Assembly (NCBI RefSeq): GCF_004151105.1
Contig: NZ_PHRF01000057.1
Location: forward strand, 71,115 to 135,114
Direction: 5' to 3'
DNA from: Streptomyces sp. L-9-10
GTDB taxonomy: Bacteria > Actinomycetota > Actinomycetes > Streptomycetales > Streptomycetaceae
Length of the DNA stretch: 64,000 nucleotides
Numbering within the stretch: the stretch's first letter is position 1; every line of letters begins with the position of its first letter. A program made the translations under genes and the position numbers. The notes beneath the pieces are model-generated. The model was not told where the DNA came from. It did not search any database and saw only the letters and a list, made by a program, of their open reading frames with translations. Positions 51,646 to 60,810 of the stretch are shown piece after piece.

Positions 51646-52005
51646 CTAGGACCGGTCCGGGGCTCTGTCGTCGGACACGTCCTCGGCGAGGCGCTTGATC
51701 GCCGAGAGCCGGGAGTCCCAGTCCGCGGCGACCCGGTCCATCCACCGGGCCGTGACGCTGAGCCGGGCGGGGCGCACCGCGTACCGCGCCTCGCGGCCCG
51801 CCCGGTGAGCGGCGACCAGACCGGCCCGGTCGAGGACCGCGAGATGTTTGACGATCGCCTGGCGGCTGACCGGCAGTTCCCCGGCCAGGACCGTGGCGGT
51901 CGCCTCGCCGTGCGCGGCGAGGGCGTCGAGTATCCGGCGCCGGGTCGGATCCGCGAGCGCGGTCAGGACCTCCGCCACGGTGTCCTGGTCGGCCTCTGCC
52001 GTCAT
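51646..52005 (-). CDS. ArsR-family regulator
   Basis: A 119-residue winged-helix protein: ADPTRRRILDALAAHGEATATVLAGELPVSRQAIVKHLAVLDRAGLV. There are no metal-binding cysteines, so it belongs to the non-metal group often paired with SRPBCC proteins. Its ATG overlaps the stop of the SRPBCC gene (ATGA, 52002-52005), so the two are translationally coupled. Confidence 0.9.
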   Translation of the reverse strand: MTAEADQDTVAEVLTALADPTRRRILDALAAHGEATATVLAGELPVSRQAIVKHLAVLDRAGLVAAHRAGREARYAVRPARLSVTARWMDRVAADWDSRLSAIKRLAEDVSDDRAPDRS

Positions 52006-52463
52006 GCGTCGAGTCGCTCCACGTAATCCCGGATGGTGACGACCATCTCCGTCCAGCCGTCCGTGTGGCTTTCCTTCGAGGCGACGTCCTTCTTGTCCTC
52101 CGGGATCACGATATCGGCGAAGCCGGTCTCGACCACACGCAGCCTGGTCACGTCGCCCTCCGGGGTGAGCGTGAACTCCACGAGGGTCGAGTTGCCCTCG
52201 TCGGCCGCCTGGCCGGGGTACGCGCTCGCCCAGCGGTACGAGAAGTAGTGCGGCGGATCGACCTTCACGATCGTCGTCGGGAACTGGCCGTACTGCCCGT
52301 GGTCCAGGTGCATGGTGCCGCCCGGCCGCAGGTCGATGGGGGCGGGCGGACCCTGGCCGAACCACTTCCCGACATGCTCCGGTTCTGTCAGCACCGCCCA
52401 GACGCGTTCCACGGGCGCCGCGATGGTGATCTCGCGTTCGATGCGGTCATCGGATGGGGGCAT
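52002..52463 (-). CDS. SRPBCC (AHSA1-like) domain protein
   Basis: A 153-residue helix-grip protein: REITIAAPVERVWAVLTEPEHVGKWFGQG at the start, YFSYRWASAYP and GWTEMVVTIRDYVERL at the end. This START-related fold binds hydrophobic ligands. The ArsR-SRPBCC pairing is common in actinobacteria, and the unit is usually self-regulated. ATG at 52463 follows GGAAGG; the longer ORF lacks a ribosome site. Confidence 0.88.
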   Translation of the reverse strand: MPPSDDRIEREITIAAPVERVWAVLTEPEHVGKWFGQGPPAPIDLRPGGTMHLDHGQYGQFPTTIVKVDPPHYFSYRWASAYPGQAADEGNSTLVEFTLTPEGDVTRLRVVETGFADIVIPEDKKDVASKESHTDGWTEMVVTIRDYVERLDA

Positions 52464-52554
52464 GAGGGAAACCTTCCGCTGCTCGGAACCAACGTGCAAC
52501 TCAATGGTTGCACTACTCCCTCAATGGTGCAACCCGAGGGTTGCGCGACATGGG

Positions 52555-52713
52555 TCAGTGGCCGCGCGAGGCCGCCATACCGATCGTGATCAGCGCCAGC
52601 ACCACCCAGCCGAACCACAGCCAGCCGTTGCTGCCGAGCGCCGCGGTGTAGCCCGTCACGACGATCAGCGCGCCGACGGTCACCACACCCATGGTCTTGG
52701 TGGATCCGGACAT
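52555..52713 (-). CDS. Small membrane protein
   Basis: A 52-residue protein with two predicted membrane helices (VVTVGALIVVTGYTAAL and WLWFGWVVLALITIGMA). AGGAGGAGG lies seven bases before the ATG at 52713. It directly follows the CtaG gene on the same strand (62 bp) and may be an accessory of the same respiratory unit. No named family recognised. Confidence 0.65.
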   Translation of the reverse strand: MSGSTKTMGVVTVGALIVVTGYTAALGSNGWLWFGWVVLALITIGMAASRGH

Positions 52714-52774
52714 GTGCGTCCTCCTCCTGGCCGGGGCCATGACGCTTATCGTCGCCCGGGACCAGGGGTTCGCG

Positions 52775-53725
52775 CTACTGCCCCCGGGCCTGGAGTGAGG
52801 CCAGATAGGCGTTGTACGCCGCCAGTTCCTTGTCACCGTCCCGGTCGGCGGCCCGGTCCGAGCGCTTCGCCTGCCGCTGCTCCGAGCGGTACCACTGGAA
52901 GACCAGCGCGATCAGGACCAGCACCGACGGGATCTCGCTGAACGCCCAGGCGATACCGCCCGCCGCGTTCTGATCGGTCAGTGCTTCGATCCCGAGCGAG
53001 GCCGGGGGATCGCGGTACGCGTCGACCATCGGCTCGCTCGCCATCATCAGCGCGATCCCGAAGAACGCGTGGAACGGCATCCCGGCGAAGAGCTCCAGCA
53101 TCCGCATCACATAGCCGGGCCGGTGCGGACCCGGGTCGACGCCCATGATCGGCCAGAAGAACACCAGTCCGACCGCGAGGAAGTGGATCATCATCGCGAT
53201 GTGCCCGGTCTTGGACTCCATCAGGAAGTCGAAGAGGGGCGTGAAGTACAGCCCGTACAGGCTCGCGATGAAGAGAGGGATGGTGAAGGCGGGGTGCGTG
53301 ACGATCCGTACGTACCGGCTGTGCAGCAGAGCCAGCAGCAGCTCGCGCGGACCCTTGCGGCCGCGCCCGGCGACCGGCAGCGCGCGCAGCGTCAGCGTCA
53401 CCGGGGCACCGAGCAGCAGCAGGATCGGCGAGACCATGCTGATGATCATGTGCTGGACCATATGCACACTGAACATGACCATGCCGTAGTCGTTCAGCTT
53501 GGTGCACATCACCAGTGCCACGGTCAGCACACCCAGGACGAACGCGACGGTGCGGCCCACCGGCCAGCTGTCGCCGCGTCGCCGGAGCCTCAGTACGCCC
53601 GCGCCGTACAGGACCAGTCCCAGCAGGCAGCCGATCAGGAAGAAGAGGTCCGGGGAGAACTCCAGTGCCCGTCCCAGCGTGAACGGCGGCAGATCCATGG
53701 TCATGCCGTGCCCGCTGTGGTCCAT
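52775..53725 (-). CDS. ctaG: CtaG-type cytochrome c oxidase assembly factor
   Basis: A 316-residue membrane protein of the caa3-type CtaG family, with about seven helices. HMVQHMIISMVSPILLLLGAP contains the conserved histidines, and HFLAVGLVFFWPIMGVDPGPHRPGY and ELFAGMPFHAFFGIALM are signature segments. It helps deliver copper to or assemble the oxidase. The N-terminus MDHSGHGMTMD is His/Met-rich, compatible with copper binding. A terminator separates it from the phosphofructokinase gene upstream. Confidence 0.93.
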   Translation of the reverse strand: MDHSGHGMTMDLPPFTLGRALEFSPDLFFLIGCLLGLVLYGAGVLRLRRRGDSWPVGRTVAFVLGVLTVALVMCTKLNDYGMVMFSVHMVQHMIISMVSPILLLLGAPVTLTLRALPVAGRGRKGPRELLLALLHSRYVRIVTHPAFTIPLFIASLYGLYFTPLFDFLMESKTGHIAMMIHFLAVGLVFFWPIMGVDPGPHRPGYVMRMLELFAGMPFHAFFGIALMMASEPMVDAYRDPPASLGIEALTDQNAAGGIAWAFSEIPSVLVLIALVFQWYRSEQRQAKRSDRAADRDGDKELAAYNAYLASLQARGQ

Positions 53726-53767
53726 CCGTCTGCTCCCGGAATCGCGTCGATTGTCCGCACCAGACTA

Positions 53768-53805
53768 GAACCGCCCCCGGTCGCCGCTGCGACCGGGGGC
53801 GGTTC
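53768..53805 (-). terminator. Terminator after the phosphofructokinase gene
   Basis: Perfect 17-bp stem, GAACCGCCCCCGGTCGC (53768-53784) against 53789-53805, loop CGCT. It lies downstream of the minus-strand gene ending at 53883 and before the CtaG start. Confidence 0.88.
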
Positions 53806-53882
53806 ATCGCGGATCACCGTGGATCAGCGTGGTTCACCGGCGTTCATCCGGGTTCTCCGGGGTCATCGCGGTCCGCCGTGGA

Positions 53883-54908
53883 TCAGAGCACGCACTCCGC
53901 CTCGGCGTACCGCTCCGCGGGCACCGTCTTGAGCGTCTCGACGGCCTCGCCCAGCGGCACCATCACGATGTCCGTGCCGCGCAGCGCCGTCAGCATGCCG
54001 AACTCGCCGCGGTGCGCGGCCTCGACGGCGTGCCAGCCGAAGCGGGTGGCCAGGACCCGGTCGTACGCCGTGGGGGTGCCACCGCGCTGGACATGGCCGA
54101 GTATCACCGGCCTGGCCTCCTTGCCGAGGCGCTCCTCCAGCTCGATCGAGAGCTGCCTGGCCACGCCCGCGAAGCGCTCGTGGCCGTAGATGTCCTTGCC
54201 GCCCACGTCGAACTCCATCGAGCCCTCGCGCGGCTTCGCGCCCTCCGCGACCACCACGATCGCGAACCGCTTGCCCGCCGAGAAGCGCTTGCCGACCAGC
54301 TCGGTCAACTCGCCTATGTCGAAGGGCCGCTCGGGTACGACGATGGCGTGGGCGCCGGCGGCCATCCCGGAGTGGAGGGCGATCCAGCCGGTGTGCCGCC
54401 CCATGACCTCGACGATGAGCACGCGCTGATGGGACTCCGCGGTGGTCTTCAGCCGGTCGAGCGCCTCGGTGGCGACCCCGACCGCCGTGTCGAAGCCGAA
54501 GGTCACATCGGTCGAGGCGATGTCGTTGTCGATGGTCTTCGGTACGCCGACGATCGGCAGCCCGGCCTCGGAGAGCAGATGGGCGGCCTTGAGGGTGCCC
54601 TCACCGCCGATCGGGATGATCGCGTCGATACCCAGGTCGGCCACGTGACCCCGGGCGCGTTCCACCCCGTCCCGCAGATGCGCGGGCTGCACCCGGGACG
54701 AGCCCAGGATCGTGCCGCCACGGGCGAGGATGCCCGCGACCGCGTCCAGATCGAGCTTGCGGTAGTCGCCTTCCAGGAGGCCCTTCCAGCCGTCATGGAA
54801 GCCGATCACCTCGTCGCCGTGGTCGACGACGGCGCGGTGCACGACGGACCTGATCACGGCGTTGAGCCCGGGGCAGTCGCCGCCTGAGGTGAGCACACCA
54901 ATTCGCAT
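53883..54908 (-). CDS. pfkA: 6-phosphofructokinase
   Basis: A 341-residue enzyme of glycolysis. LTSGGDCPGLNAVIR at 6-20 binds the nucleotide, GGEGTLKAA replaces the usual GGDGS, VPKTIDNDI holds the catalytic Asp, and MGRHTGWIAL and HVQRGGTP bind sugar phosphate. It belongs to the group III/PfkA type found in actinobacteria. ATG at 54908 is the family start; an upstream ORF extension is unsupported. Single-gene unit with its own terminator. Confidence 0.95.
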   Translation of the reverse strand: MRIGVLTSGGDCPGLNAVIRSVVHRAVVDHGDEVIGFHDGWKGLLEGDYRKLDLDAVAGILARGGTILGSSRVQPAHLRDGVERARGHVADLGIDAIIPIGGEGTLKAAHLLSEAGLPIVGVPKTIDNDIASTDVTFGFDTAVGVATEALDRLKTTAESHQRVLIVEVMGRHTGWIALHSGMAAGAHAIVVPERPFDIGELTELVGKRFSAGKRFAIVVVAEGAKPREGSMEFDVGGKDIYGHERFAGVARQLSIELEERLGKEARPVILGHVQRGGTPTAYDRVLATRFGWHAVEAAHRGEFGMLTALRGTDIVMVPLGEAVETLKTVPAERYAEAECVL

Positions 54909-55127
54909 TGCCCGCAATACCTTCGCTTCGTGGGCCGACGGCCGGACCCCATCGTCCAGCCAGGTCGCGGCCACCCTACCGGCGGGCGGTGGCGGGACCG
55001 AAACCCGGCGTCCGCCTGCTGGACAGGCCCCGCCGCCAATCATGCCGACAACCGCGCCGACAACCGCGCCGACAGCCCCGCCGGCGGCCCGGCCGGGGGC
55101 GGGGGCCTTCAGGGCCTTCGTGCGGCG

Positions 55128-55856
55128 TCAGGCGGGCTGGATCGCCGCGGCGACCCGCTCGGCGCGCAGCGCCTCGTACCAGCGGTCGTCGGTCGGCGGC
55201 AGCGCGTTCACATCGAGGGCCAGCTTGAGCAGCAGGTCCGCGATCTGCGGATTGCGGGCCATCACAGGACCGTGCATGTACGTACCGAAGACGGTCCCGT
55301 TGTACGCGCCCTCCGTGCCGTCGCCCGTGCCGTTGCCGCGCCCGAGCCGTACCCGCGCGAACGGCCGGGCCGACGGACCCAGGTGCGTGACGCCCTGGTG
55401 GTTCTCGAACCCCGTCAGCTGGGGCAGGTTCAGCTGCGGGTCGATGTCGGCCAGCACGTCACCGACGCAGCGCGCCCCCTCGCCACGGGTGGAGACCACG
55501 TCGAGCAGCCCGAGACCGGCCTCGCGCTCGCCCAGATCGTTCACGAACTCGTGCCCGAGGATCTGGTAGCCGGCGCAGACCGAGAACACGATCGCGCCGT
55601 TCGAGACGGCCCGGCTGAGCCCGCCGTCACGGCGCAGCCGCTCCGCGGCCAGCCGCTGCGGCCGGTCCTCACCGCCGCCGATCAGATAGATGTCGCCCGA
55701 GGTCGGCACCGGCTGGTCGCTCCGTACGTCGACGCGGGTGACGTTCAGACGGCGCTGGCGGGCCCGGCGCTCCACCACCAGGGCGTTGCCCTGGTCCCCG
55801 TAGGTGCTCAGCAGGTCGGGGTAGATCCACACCAGACGCAGGCTGTTGTCGCTCAT
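55128..55856 (-). CDS. gatD: Lipid II isoglutaminyl synthase, glutaminase subunit GatD
   Basis: A 242-residue class I glutamine amidotransferase of the CobB/CobQ type. YLIGGGEDRPQ and VFSVCAGYQILGHEF contain the nucleophile Cys, and TYMHGPVMARNP the catalytic His. It releases ammonia for MurT, encoded 49 bp upstream on the same strand, to amidate the alpha-carboxyl of D-Glu in lipid II. The pair is essential in many actinobacteria. Confidence 0.94.
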   Translation of the reverse strand: MSDNSLRLVWIYPDLLSTYGDQGNALVVERRARQRRLNVTRVDVRSDQPVPTSGDIYLIGGGEDRPQRLAAERLRRDGGLSRAVSNGAIVFSVCAGYQILGHEFVNDLGEREAGLGLLDVVSTRGEGARCVGDVLADIDPQLNLPQLTGFENHQGVTHLGPSARPFARVRLGRGNGTGDGTEGAYNGTVFGTYMHGPVMARNPQIADLLLKLALDVNALPPTDDRWYEALRAERVAAAIQPA

Positions 55857-55905
55857 TCTCGCTCGTCCTTCAGGGTTCCGAGGGGTCAGGTCTGCCGGAG
55901 TCGGG

Positions 55906-57144
55906 TCAGTTGCCGACACGGCGGCGCAGGTCCTGGAACGAGGTGTAGTTGGCGATCGCCTCGATCCGTCCGGGCGGCGCCATCTGCACGGCCTCGTCCG
56001 GGGTCTCGCAGACCCGGAAGTCGAGACCGGCGACTTCGAGGCGCACCGCGAGGTCCAGCTTCCGGTCCCCGATGACGAAGATCGGATGGCCGGCCAGCCG
56101 GGTGTAGTCGACGTCCCACAGCCAGGAGGTGTCCGTGCCGTCCGCGCCACGGGCGTTGACGGCGAGGATGACCGGGGTCGGCGGCGGATCGATGAGGGAG
56201 AAGGTCTCCAGCCAGCCCGCGGGGTTCTTCGCGAGCAGCAGCCGCAGATCGCGGCCCAGGAACGACACCACGTCGTACCGGCCGGCCACGGCCTGCACCT
56301 GGTACATGCGCTCCAGCGCCACCTGCGGCGGCACCCCGAAGGTCGCCGCGACGGCGGCGGAGGTGGCGGCGTTCGCCTTGTTCGCGCGGCCGGGCAGCTG
56401 GAGGTGGATCGGCCAGGCGGAACCGTGCGGATCGAGGACATGGTCGCCGTGCAGCGCCCAGCTGGGGGGCGGCCTGCGGAATCCGCAGTCGCCGCAGAAC
56501 CAGTCGTCGCCGGGGCGCTGCATCACACCGCCGCAGGCGGGGCAGGACCAGGCGTCGTCCTTCCACTCCTGTCCGGCCGCGACCCAGACCACGTTGGGCG
56601 AGGAGGAGGCGGCCCAGACGATCAGCGGGTCGTCGGCGTTGGCGATGACGACGGCCTTCGTACCGGCCAGGCCCTCGCGCCACTTCTCGGCGAGCATCCG
56701 GGTCTCCGCGGCGCGGTCGAGCTGGTCGCGGGAGAGGTTGAGCAGGGCGATCGCCTTGGGCGTCGTGTCCCGTGCCACCCCGGCGAGGTACTTCTCGTCG
56801 ACCTCGATCACGCCGTACTTGGCGTCCGAACCGCCCGCGAGGGCCGAGGTGATGCCGGCCGGCATATTGGCGCCGAGAGCGTTGGAGACCACGGGCCCCG
56901 CGGCCCGCAGCGCCTCGGCGATCAGCCGCGTCGTGGTGGTCTTGCCGTTGGTCGCCGACACGAGGATGACGTCGAGATGCTGCGCCAGCCGTCCCAGCAG
57001 ATCGGGGTCGAGTCTGAGCGCGACCTTCCCGCCGATCACCGATCCGCTGCCGCGGCCCGCGGCGCGCGACACCGCCGCCGCGGCCTTGCCCGCCGTCACG
57101 GCCAGCTTGGCCCGCGGCGTCAGCGGGTCCGTGTTGCCTGACAT
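55906..57144 (-). CDS. murT: Lipid II isoglutaminyl synthase, Mur ligase subunit MurT
   Basis: A 412-residue Mur-ligase-family protein. SATNGKTTTTRLIAEAL is the ATP loop, GVIEVDEKYL and LNLSRDQLDR the central domain, and CPACGG with CGDCG a zinc ribbon specific to MurT. The C-terminal domain (VNARGADGTDTSWLWDVDY) completes the active site with GatD. First gene of the murT-gatD operon. Confidence 0.95.
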   Translation of the reverse strand: MSGNTDPLTPRAKLAVTAGKAAAAVSRAAGRGSGSVIGGKVALRLDPDLLGRLAQHLDVILVSATNGKTTTTRLIAEALRAAGPVVSNALGANMPAGITSALAGGSDAKYGVIEVDEKYLAGVARDTTPKAIALLNLSRDQLDRAAETRMLAEKWREGLAGTKAVVIANADDPLIVWAASSSPNVVWVAAGQEWKDDAWSCPACGGVMQRPGDDWFCGDCGFRRPPPSWALHGDHVLDPHGSAWPIHLQLPGRANKANAATSAAVAATFGVPPQVALERMYQVQAVAGRYDVVSFLGRDLRLLLAKNPAGWLETFSLIDPPPTPVILAVNARGADGTDTSWLWDVDYTRLAGHPIFVIGDRKLDLAVRLEVAGLDFRVCETPDEAVQMAPPGRIEAIANYTSFQDLRRRVGN

Positions 57145-57259
57145 CGCCTTGATCCTCCTTGCGTCGGTCCGTGGGTCAGCCTATCGAGATCCGGCCAGGG
57201 GCCCGAACCGCGGCACCGGGCAGAAGGCGGGGGTTACCACGGACCGTACCCTGACCGTC

Positions 57260-57805
57260 ATGCGAAACCGTCCGATCCCCGGCAGTACCGGGCGAGTACG
57301 AGCCATGCGAATGCTCGGTGATCCCGTGCTGCACACCCCCTGCGAGCCCGTCACCGACTTCGGTCCCGCGCTCGCGGAACTGATCGAGGATCTCTTCGCG
57401 ACGATGTACGCCGCCCGGGGGGTCGGGCTCGCCGCGAACCAGATCGGCGTGCCGCTCAGGGTGTTCGTCTACGACTGCCCGGACGACGAGGACGTCCGCC
57501 ATCTCGGACACCTCGTCAACCCGCGGCTCACCGAGGCGGACGGGATCGTGCTGCGCGGCCCCGAGGGCTGTCTCTCGCTGCCCGGCCTGGAAGCGGGTAC
57601 GGAGCGGTACGACCACGCCGTCGCGGAGGGCGTCACACGGGACGGCGCGCCGGCGCGGATCGAGGGCTCGGGGTTCTTCGCGCGCTGTCTCCAGCACGAG
57701 AGCGACCATCTGGAGGGGCTTGTCTATCCCGACCGGCTCTCCGGCCGGCGGCGCGCCAGGACGCTGCGGGCCGCGCGCAAGGCGCCCTGGGCCACCGGCT
57801 CGTAG
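57260..57805 (+). CDS. def: Peptide deformylase
   Basis: A 181-residue metalloenzyme that removes the formyl group from nascent proteins. GVGLAANQIG, EGCLSLPG and QHESDHLEG are the three deformylase motifs; Cys of EGCLS and both His of HESDH bind the metal. ATG at 57260 is used; an alternative ATG lies 45 bases later (MRMLGDPVL). It is divergent from murT-gatD across about 115 bp. Confidence 0.93.
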   Translation: MRNRPIPGSTGRVRAMRMLGDPVLHTPCEPVTDFGPALAELIEDLFATMYAARGVGLAANQIGVPLRVFVYDCPDDEDVRHLGHLVNPRLTEADGIVLRGPEGCLSLPGLEAGTERYDHAVAEGVTRDGAPARIEGSGFFARCLQHESDHLEGLVYPDRLSGRRRARTLRAARKAPWATGS

Positions 57806-57860
57806 ACCAGTTCGTAGCGCGCGGCGCCCGAGGGTCTCGCGGGCGCCGCGCCGCGGCTCC

Positions 57861-58505
57861 TCAGAAGCCGGGGCCGCCCGCGCGGTCGCCGACATCGGCC
57901 AGCCGCCCCCACAGCAGATCCGCCAGGCTGCGTACCAACTGCTCCCGCGAGCAGGGCCGTTCGCCGAGCCACCAGTCGCCGGCGCCGTGCATCATGCCGA
58001 CGATGCCATGGCCCCAGACCCGGGAGAGCTGCTCGCTGTCGGGGCCGAGGTCGACCCGCTCCTCTATGACTTTGGCGAGTTCCTCGCCCAGGCGGCGCAG
58101 CAGCGGCGCGGAGTGACGGCCGACGTCGAAGCCCGCCTCGGGCAACTGCGCGTCCTCGGCCGGATGCATCAGGAACCGGTACACCTGGGGCCGTGCCTCG
58201 ATCGCGGCGAGATACGTGTCGAGCGTGGCCTCGACGCGCTGGCGCCGCTCGGCGGGGGCGTCGAGCGCGGTCCGCAGGGCGTCGAGCAGCGCGTCGGTGT
58301 GGCGCTTGGCGAGCGCGCGGTAGAGGCCGCCCTTGTCGCCGAAGTGGCGGTAGAGGATGGGTTTGGTGATGCCCGCCTCGGCGGCGATGGCGTTCATGGA
58401 CGCTTGGGGGCCGTCCCTGAGCACCACGCGGTCGGCGGCCTCCAGAAGCTGGCGCCGCCGCGCCCGCGCCGACCGCTGCTGCTCGGCCTGCTGTGTGGTC
58501 TCCAT
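57861..58505 (-). CDS. TetR-family repressor (FadR/KstR-like)
   Basis: A 214-residue protein. The helix-turn-helix is DGPQASMNAIAAEAGITKPILYRHFGDKGGLYRAL; the C-terminal ligand domain ends with DWWLGERPCSREQLVRSLADLLW. Repressors of this type next to an acyl-CoA dehydrogenase usually respond to acyl-CoAs. It is divergent from that gene, and three GGTAAC/GTTACC half-sites lie in the 176-bp gap. Confidence 0.9.
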   Translation of the reverse strand: METTQQAEQQRSARARRRQLLEAADRVVLRDGPQASMNAIAAEAGITKPILYRHFGDKGGLYRALAKRHTDALLDALRTALDAPAERRQRVEATLDTYLAAIEARPQVYRFLMHPAEDAQLPEAGFDVGRHSAPLLRRLGEELAKVIEERVDLGPDSEQLSRVWGHGIVGMMHGAGDWWLGERPCSREQLVRSLADLLWGRLADVGDRAGGPGF

Positions 58506-58592
58506 AGGTCTGTCTCCCCGCCCCTGCGATTGCCTGACGCCCCGGCAACGTAACACCCTCCTCCTCATCGACGCTGATCAGGCCGTGGCCCG

Positions 58593-58640
58593 TTGACATT
58601 TCCTACTTGTGGGTAACAGGCTAGGGTTACCGTAGGTAAC
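58593..58640. promoter_or_regulatory. TetR operator cluster and -35 element
   Basis: GGTAAC (58612-58617), GTTACC (58626-58631) and GGTAAC (58635-58640) form two overlapping inverted repeats. TTGACA at 58593-58598 is a consensus -35 for the dehydrogenase promoter. The layout suggests repression by the divergent TetR protein. Confidence 0.6.
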
Positions 58641-58681
58641 AACGGCGACGGCTCAGCGGTCGCGCAGTGCTGGAGGGGAAC

Positions 58682-59911
58682 ATGGCCGAGTTCACGCTCG
58701 ATCTCAACGACGACCAGAAGCAGATACGCGACTGGCTCCACGGCTTCGCCGCGGACGTCATCCGCCCGGCCGCCGCGGAGTGGGACGAGCGTGAGGAGAC
58801 GCCGTGGCCGGTCATCCAGGAGGCCGCCAAGGTCGGCATCTACTCCCTGGACTTCTACGCCCAGCAGTTCTTCGACCCCACGGGCCTCGGCATCCCGATG
58901 GCCATGGAGGAGCTGTTCTGGGGTGACGCGGGCATCGCCCTGTCCATCGTCGGTACGGGCCTGGCGGCCGTCGGCGTCCTCGCGAACGGTACCGAGGAGC
59001 AGATCGGCACCTGGATTCCGCAGATGTACGGCGACGCCGACGACGTGAAGGTCGCCGCCTTCTGCTCCTCCGAACCCGACGCGGGCTCCGACGTGGCCGC
59101 GATGCGCACCCGCGCCGTGTACGACGGGGCGAAGGACGAGTGGGTGCTCAACGGCACCAAGACCTGGGCGACCAACGGCGGGATCGCCAACGTCCATGTC
59201 GTGGTCGCCGTCGTCGACGGCGACCTGGGATCCAAGGGCCACGCCTCCTTCATCGTCCCGCCGGGCACCCCCGGTCTCTCCCAGGGCCAGAAGTTCAAGA
59301 AGCACGGCATCCGCGCCTCCCACACCGCCGAGGTGGTCCTGGAGGACGTCAGGATCCCCGGCCACTGTCTGCTCGGTGGCAAGGAGAAGCTCGACGAACG
59401 GCTGGCGCGGGCCAGGGAACGGGCCGAGGCGCCCGGCGGCGAGCGGGTGAAGAACGCGGCCATGGCCACCTTCGAGGCCTCACGCCCGGCCGTCGGCGCG
59501 ATGGCGGTGGGCACCGCCCGCGCCGCGTACGAGGTCGCCCTCGACTACGCGAAGACCCGCAGCCAGTTCGGCCGCCCGATCATCGACAACCAGGGCATAG
59601 CCTTCCAGCTGGCCGATATGCGCACCCGGATCGACGCCTCCCGGCTGCTGGTGTGGCGGGCCTCCTGGATGGCGACCACGGGCAAGCCGTTCACCTCGGC
59701 CGAGGGCTCCATGTCCAAGCTGTACGCGAGCGAGACGGCGAAGAAGGTCACGGCGCAGGCCGTTCAGATCCTCGGCGGCAACGGCTTCACCCGTGAGTAC
59801 CCGGTGGAGCGGATGCACCGGGACGCCGCGATCTACACGATCTTCGAGGGAACGAGCGAGATCCAGCGCCTGGTGATCGCCCGCACGCTGTCGGGGATGC
59901 CGATCCGCTGA
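58682..59911 (+). CDS. Acyl-CoA dehydrogenase
   Basis: A 409-residue FAD enzyme. FCSSEPDAGSDVAAMRTRAVYD and WVLNGTKTWATNGGIANVHVV bind flavin, AYEVALDYAKTRSQFGRPIIDNQGIAFQLADM is the helical core, and the C-terminal YTIFEGTSEIQRLVIAR contains the catalytic Glu. It catalyses the first step of beta-oxidation. GGAGGGGAAC precedes the ATG at 58682. Confidence 0.95.
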   Translation: MAEFTLDLNDDQKQIRDWLHGFAADVIRPAAAEWDEREETPWPVIQEAAKVGIYSLDFYAQQFFDPTGLGIPMAMEELFWGDAGIALSIVGTGLAAVGVLANGTEEQIGTWIPQMYGDADDVKVAAFCSSEPDAGSDVAAMRTRAVYDGAKDEWVLNGTKTWATNGGIANVHVVVAVVDGDLGSKGHASFIVPPGTPGLSQGQKFKKHGIRASHTAEVVLEDVRIPGHCLLGGKEKLDERLARARERAEAPGGERVKNAAMATFEASRPAVGAMAVGTARAAYEVALDYAKTRSQFGRPIIDNQGIAFQLADMRTRIDASRLLVWRASWMATTGKPFTSAEGSMSKLYASETAKKVTAQAVQILGGNGFTREYPVERMHRDAAIYTIFEGTSEIQRLVIARTLSGMPIR

Positions 59912-59924
59912 TCCCGGACACCGC

Positions 59925-59961
59925 CGATCGGGCCCCTCCGAAGTCCGGAGGGGCCCGATCG
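59925..59961. terminator. Bidirectional terminator
   Basis: A 16-bp perfect stem, CGATCGGGCCCCTCCG (59925-59940) and 59946-59961, between the convergent dehydrogenase and glutathione peroxidase genes. Confidence 0.88.
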
Positions 59962-59976
59962 GTCCTGCCCCACGGC

Positions 59977-60465
59977 TCAGGCCGGCAGCTGCGCCTCGAT
60001 CGCCGCGACGACCTCCGGGGCCTCCGGCTCCGTACGCGGCCGGATGCGGCCGACGACCTCGCCCTTGGGGGAGATCAGGAACTTCTCGAAGTTCCACTGC
60101 ACATCGCCGGCCTCGCCCTCGGAGTCGGCCGTCCTCGTCAGCTCCGTGTACAGCGCGTGCCGGGTCTCCCCGTTCACGTCCGTCTTCTCCAGCAGCGGGA
60201 ACGTGACCCCGTACGTCGCCGAGCAGAACGTACCGATCTCCTCCGCGGTGCCGGGTTCCTGGCCCGCGAACTGGTTGCACGGCACGCCGAGGACCGTGAA
60301 ACCCCGGTCGCCGTACCGCTGCTGGAGCCGCTCCAGACCGGCGTACTGCGGCGTGAGACCGCACTTGGAGGCGACGTTCACCAGCAGCACGGCCTTGCCC
60401 TCGTACGCGGCCAGGGAGGTGGGCTCACCGGTCAGAGTGTTCAGCGGAATGTCGTACAGAGTCAT
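59977..60465 (-). CDS. Glutathione peroxidase-family thiol peroxidase
   Basis: A 162-residue thioredoxin-fold peroxidase. The active Cys lies in NVASKCGLTPQY, with the conserved Gln in PCNQFAGQEPG and Trp-Asn in WNFEKFL completing the catalytic tetrad. Bacterial members use thioredoxin and Cys in place of selenocysteine, as here. ATG at 60465; the longer ORF upstream is antisense to other sequence. Confidence 0.93.
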   Translation of the reverse strand: MTLYDIPLNTLTGEPTSLAAYEGKAVLLVNVASKCGLTPQYAGLERLQQRYGDRGFTVLGVPCNQFAGQEPGTAEEIGTFCSATYGVTFPLLEKTDVNGETRHALYTELTRTADSEGEAGDVQWNFEKFLISPKGEVVGRIRPRTEPEAPEVVAAIEAQLPA

Positions 60466-60552
60466 CAAGATCTCCTCGGTATCCGGTGTTCTCAGCTCAT
60501 TGTGGACCCGCGGATCACGCCCCCGGCGGGCAGGGCTGGTACAGCTGGGACC

Positions 60553-60786
60553 GTGCAGGAACCACAGCGCCCCCCAGAGCCCCACGACGACCGGCTGCCC
60601 GGCACGGAACCGGACGACCCCGCGCACCGGCTGGTCCGGTGCGGGATGTGCGGCAGACCGCTCACCGGTACGGCATCGCGCCGTACCGGCCTCGGCCCCG
60701 CCTGCGACGCCAAACTCCATCCGCCCGCGCCGGACATCAGGACCCGGCGGCGCGAGGCCGAACAGGACCCGCTCCCCGGGATCTGA
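60553..60786 (+). CDS. Small zinc-finger protein (DUF6011-like)
   Basis: A 77-residue protein with a CxxC…C pattern: VRCGMCGRPLTGTASRRTGLGPACDAKLH, matching the DUF6011 zinc-binding motif. The flanks are Pro- and charge-rich. GTG at 60553 follows CTGGGACC. Function unknown. It is divergent from the peroxidase gene. Confidence 0.75.
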   Translation: MQEPQRPPEPHDDRLPGTEPDDPAHRLVRCGMCGRPLTGTASRRTGLGPACDAKLHPPAPDIRTRRREAEQDPLPGI

Positions 60787-60810
60787 GCCGGGCGGCGCTC
60801 TCCGTCCCCG

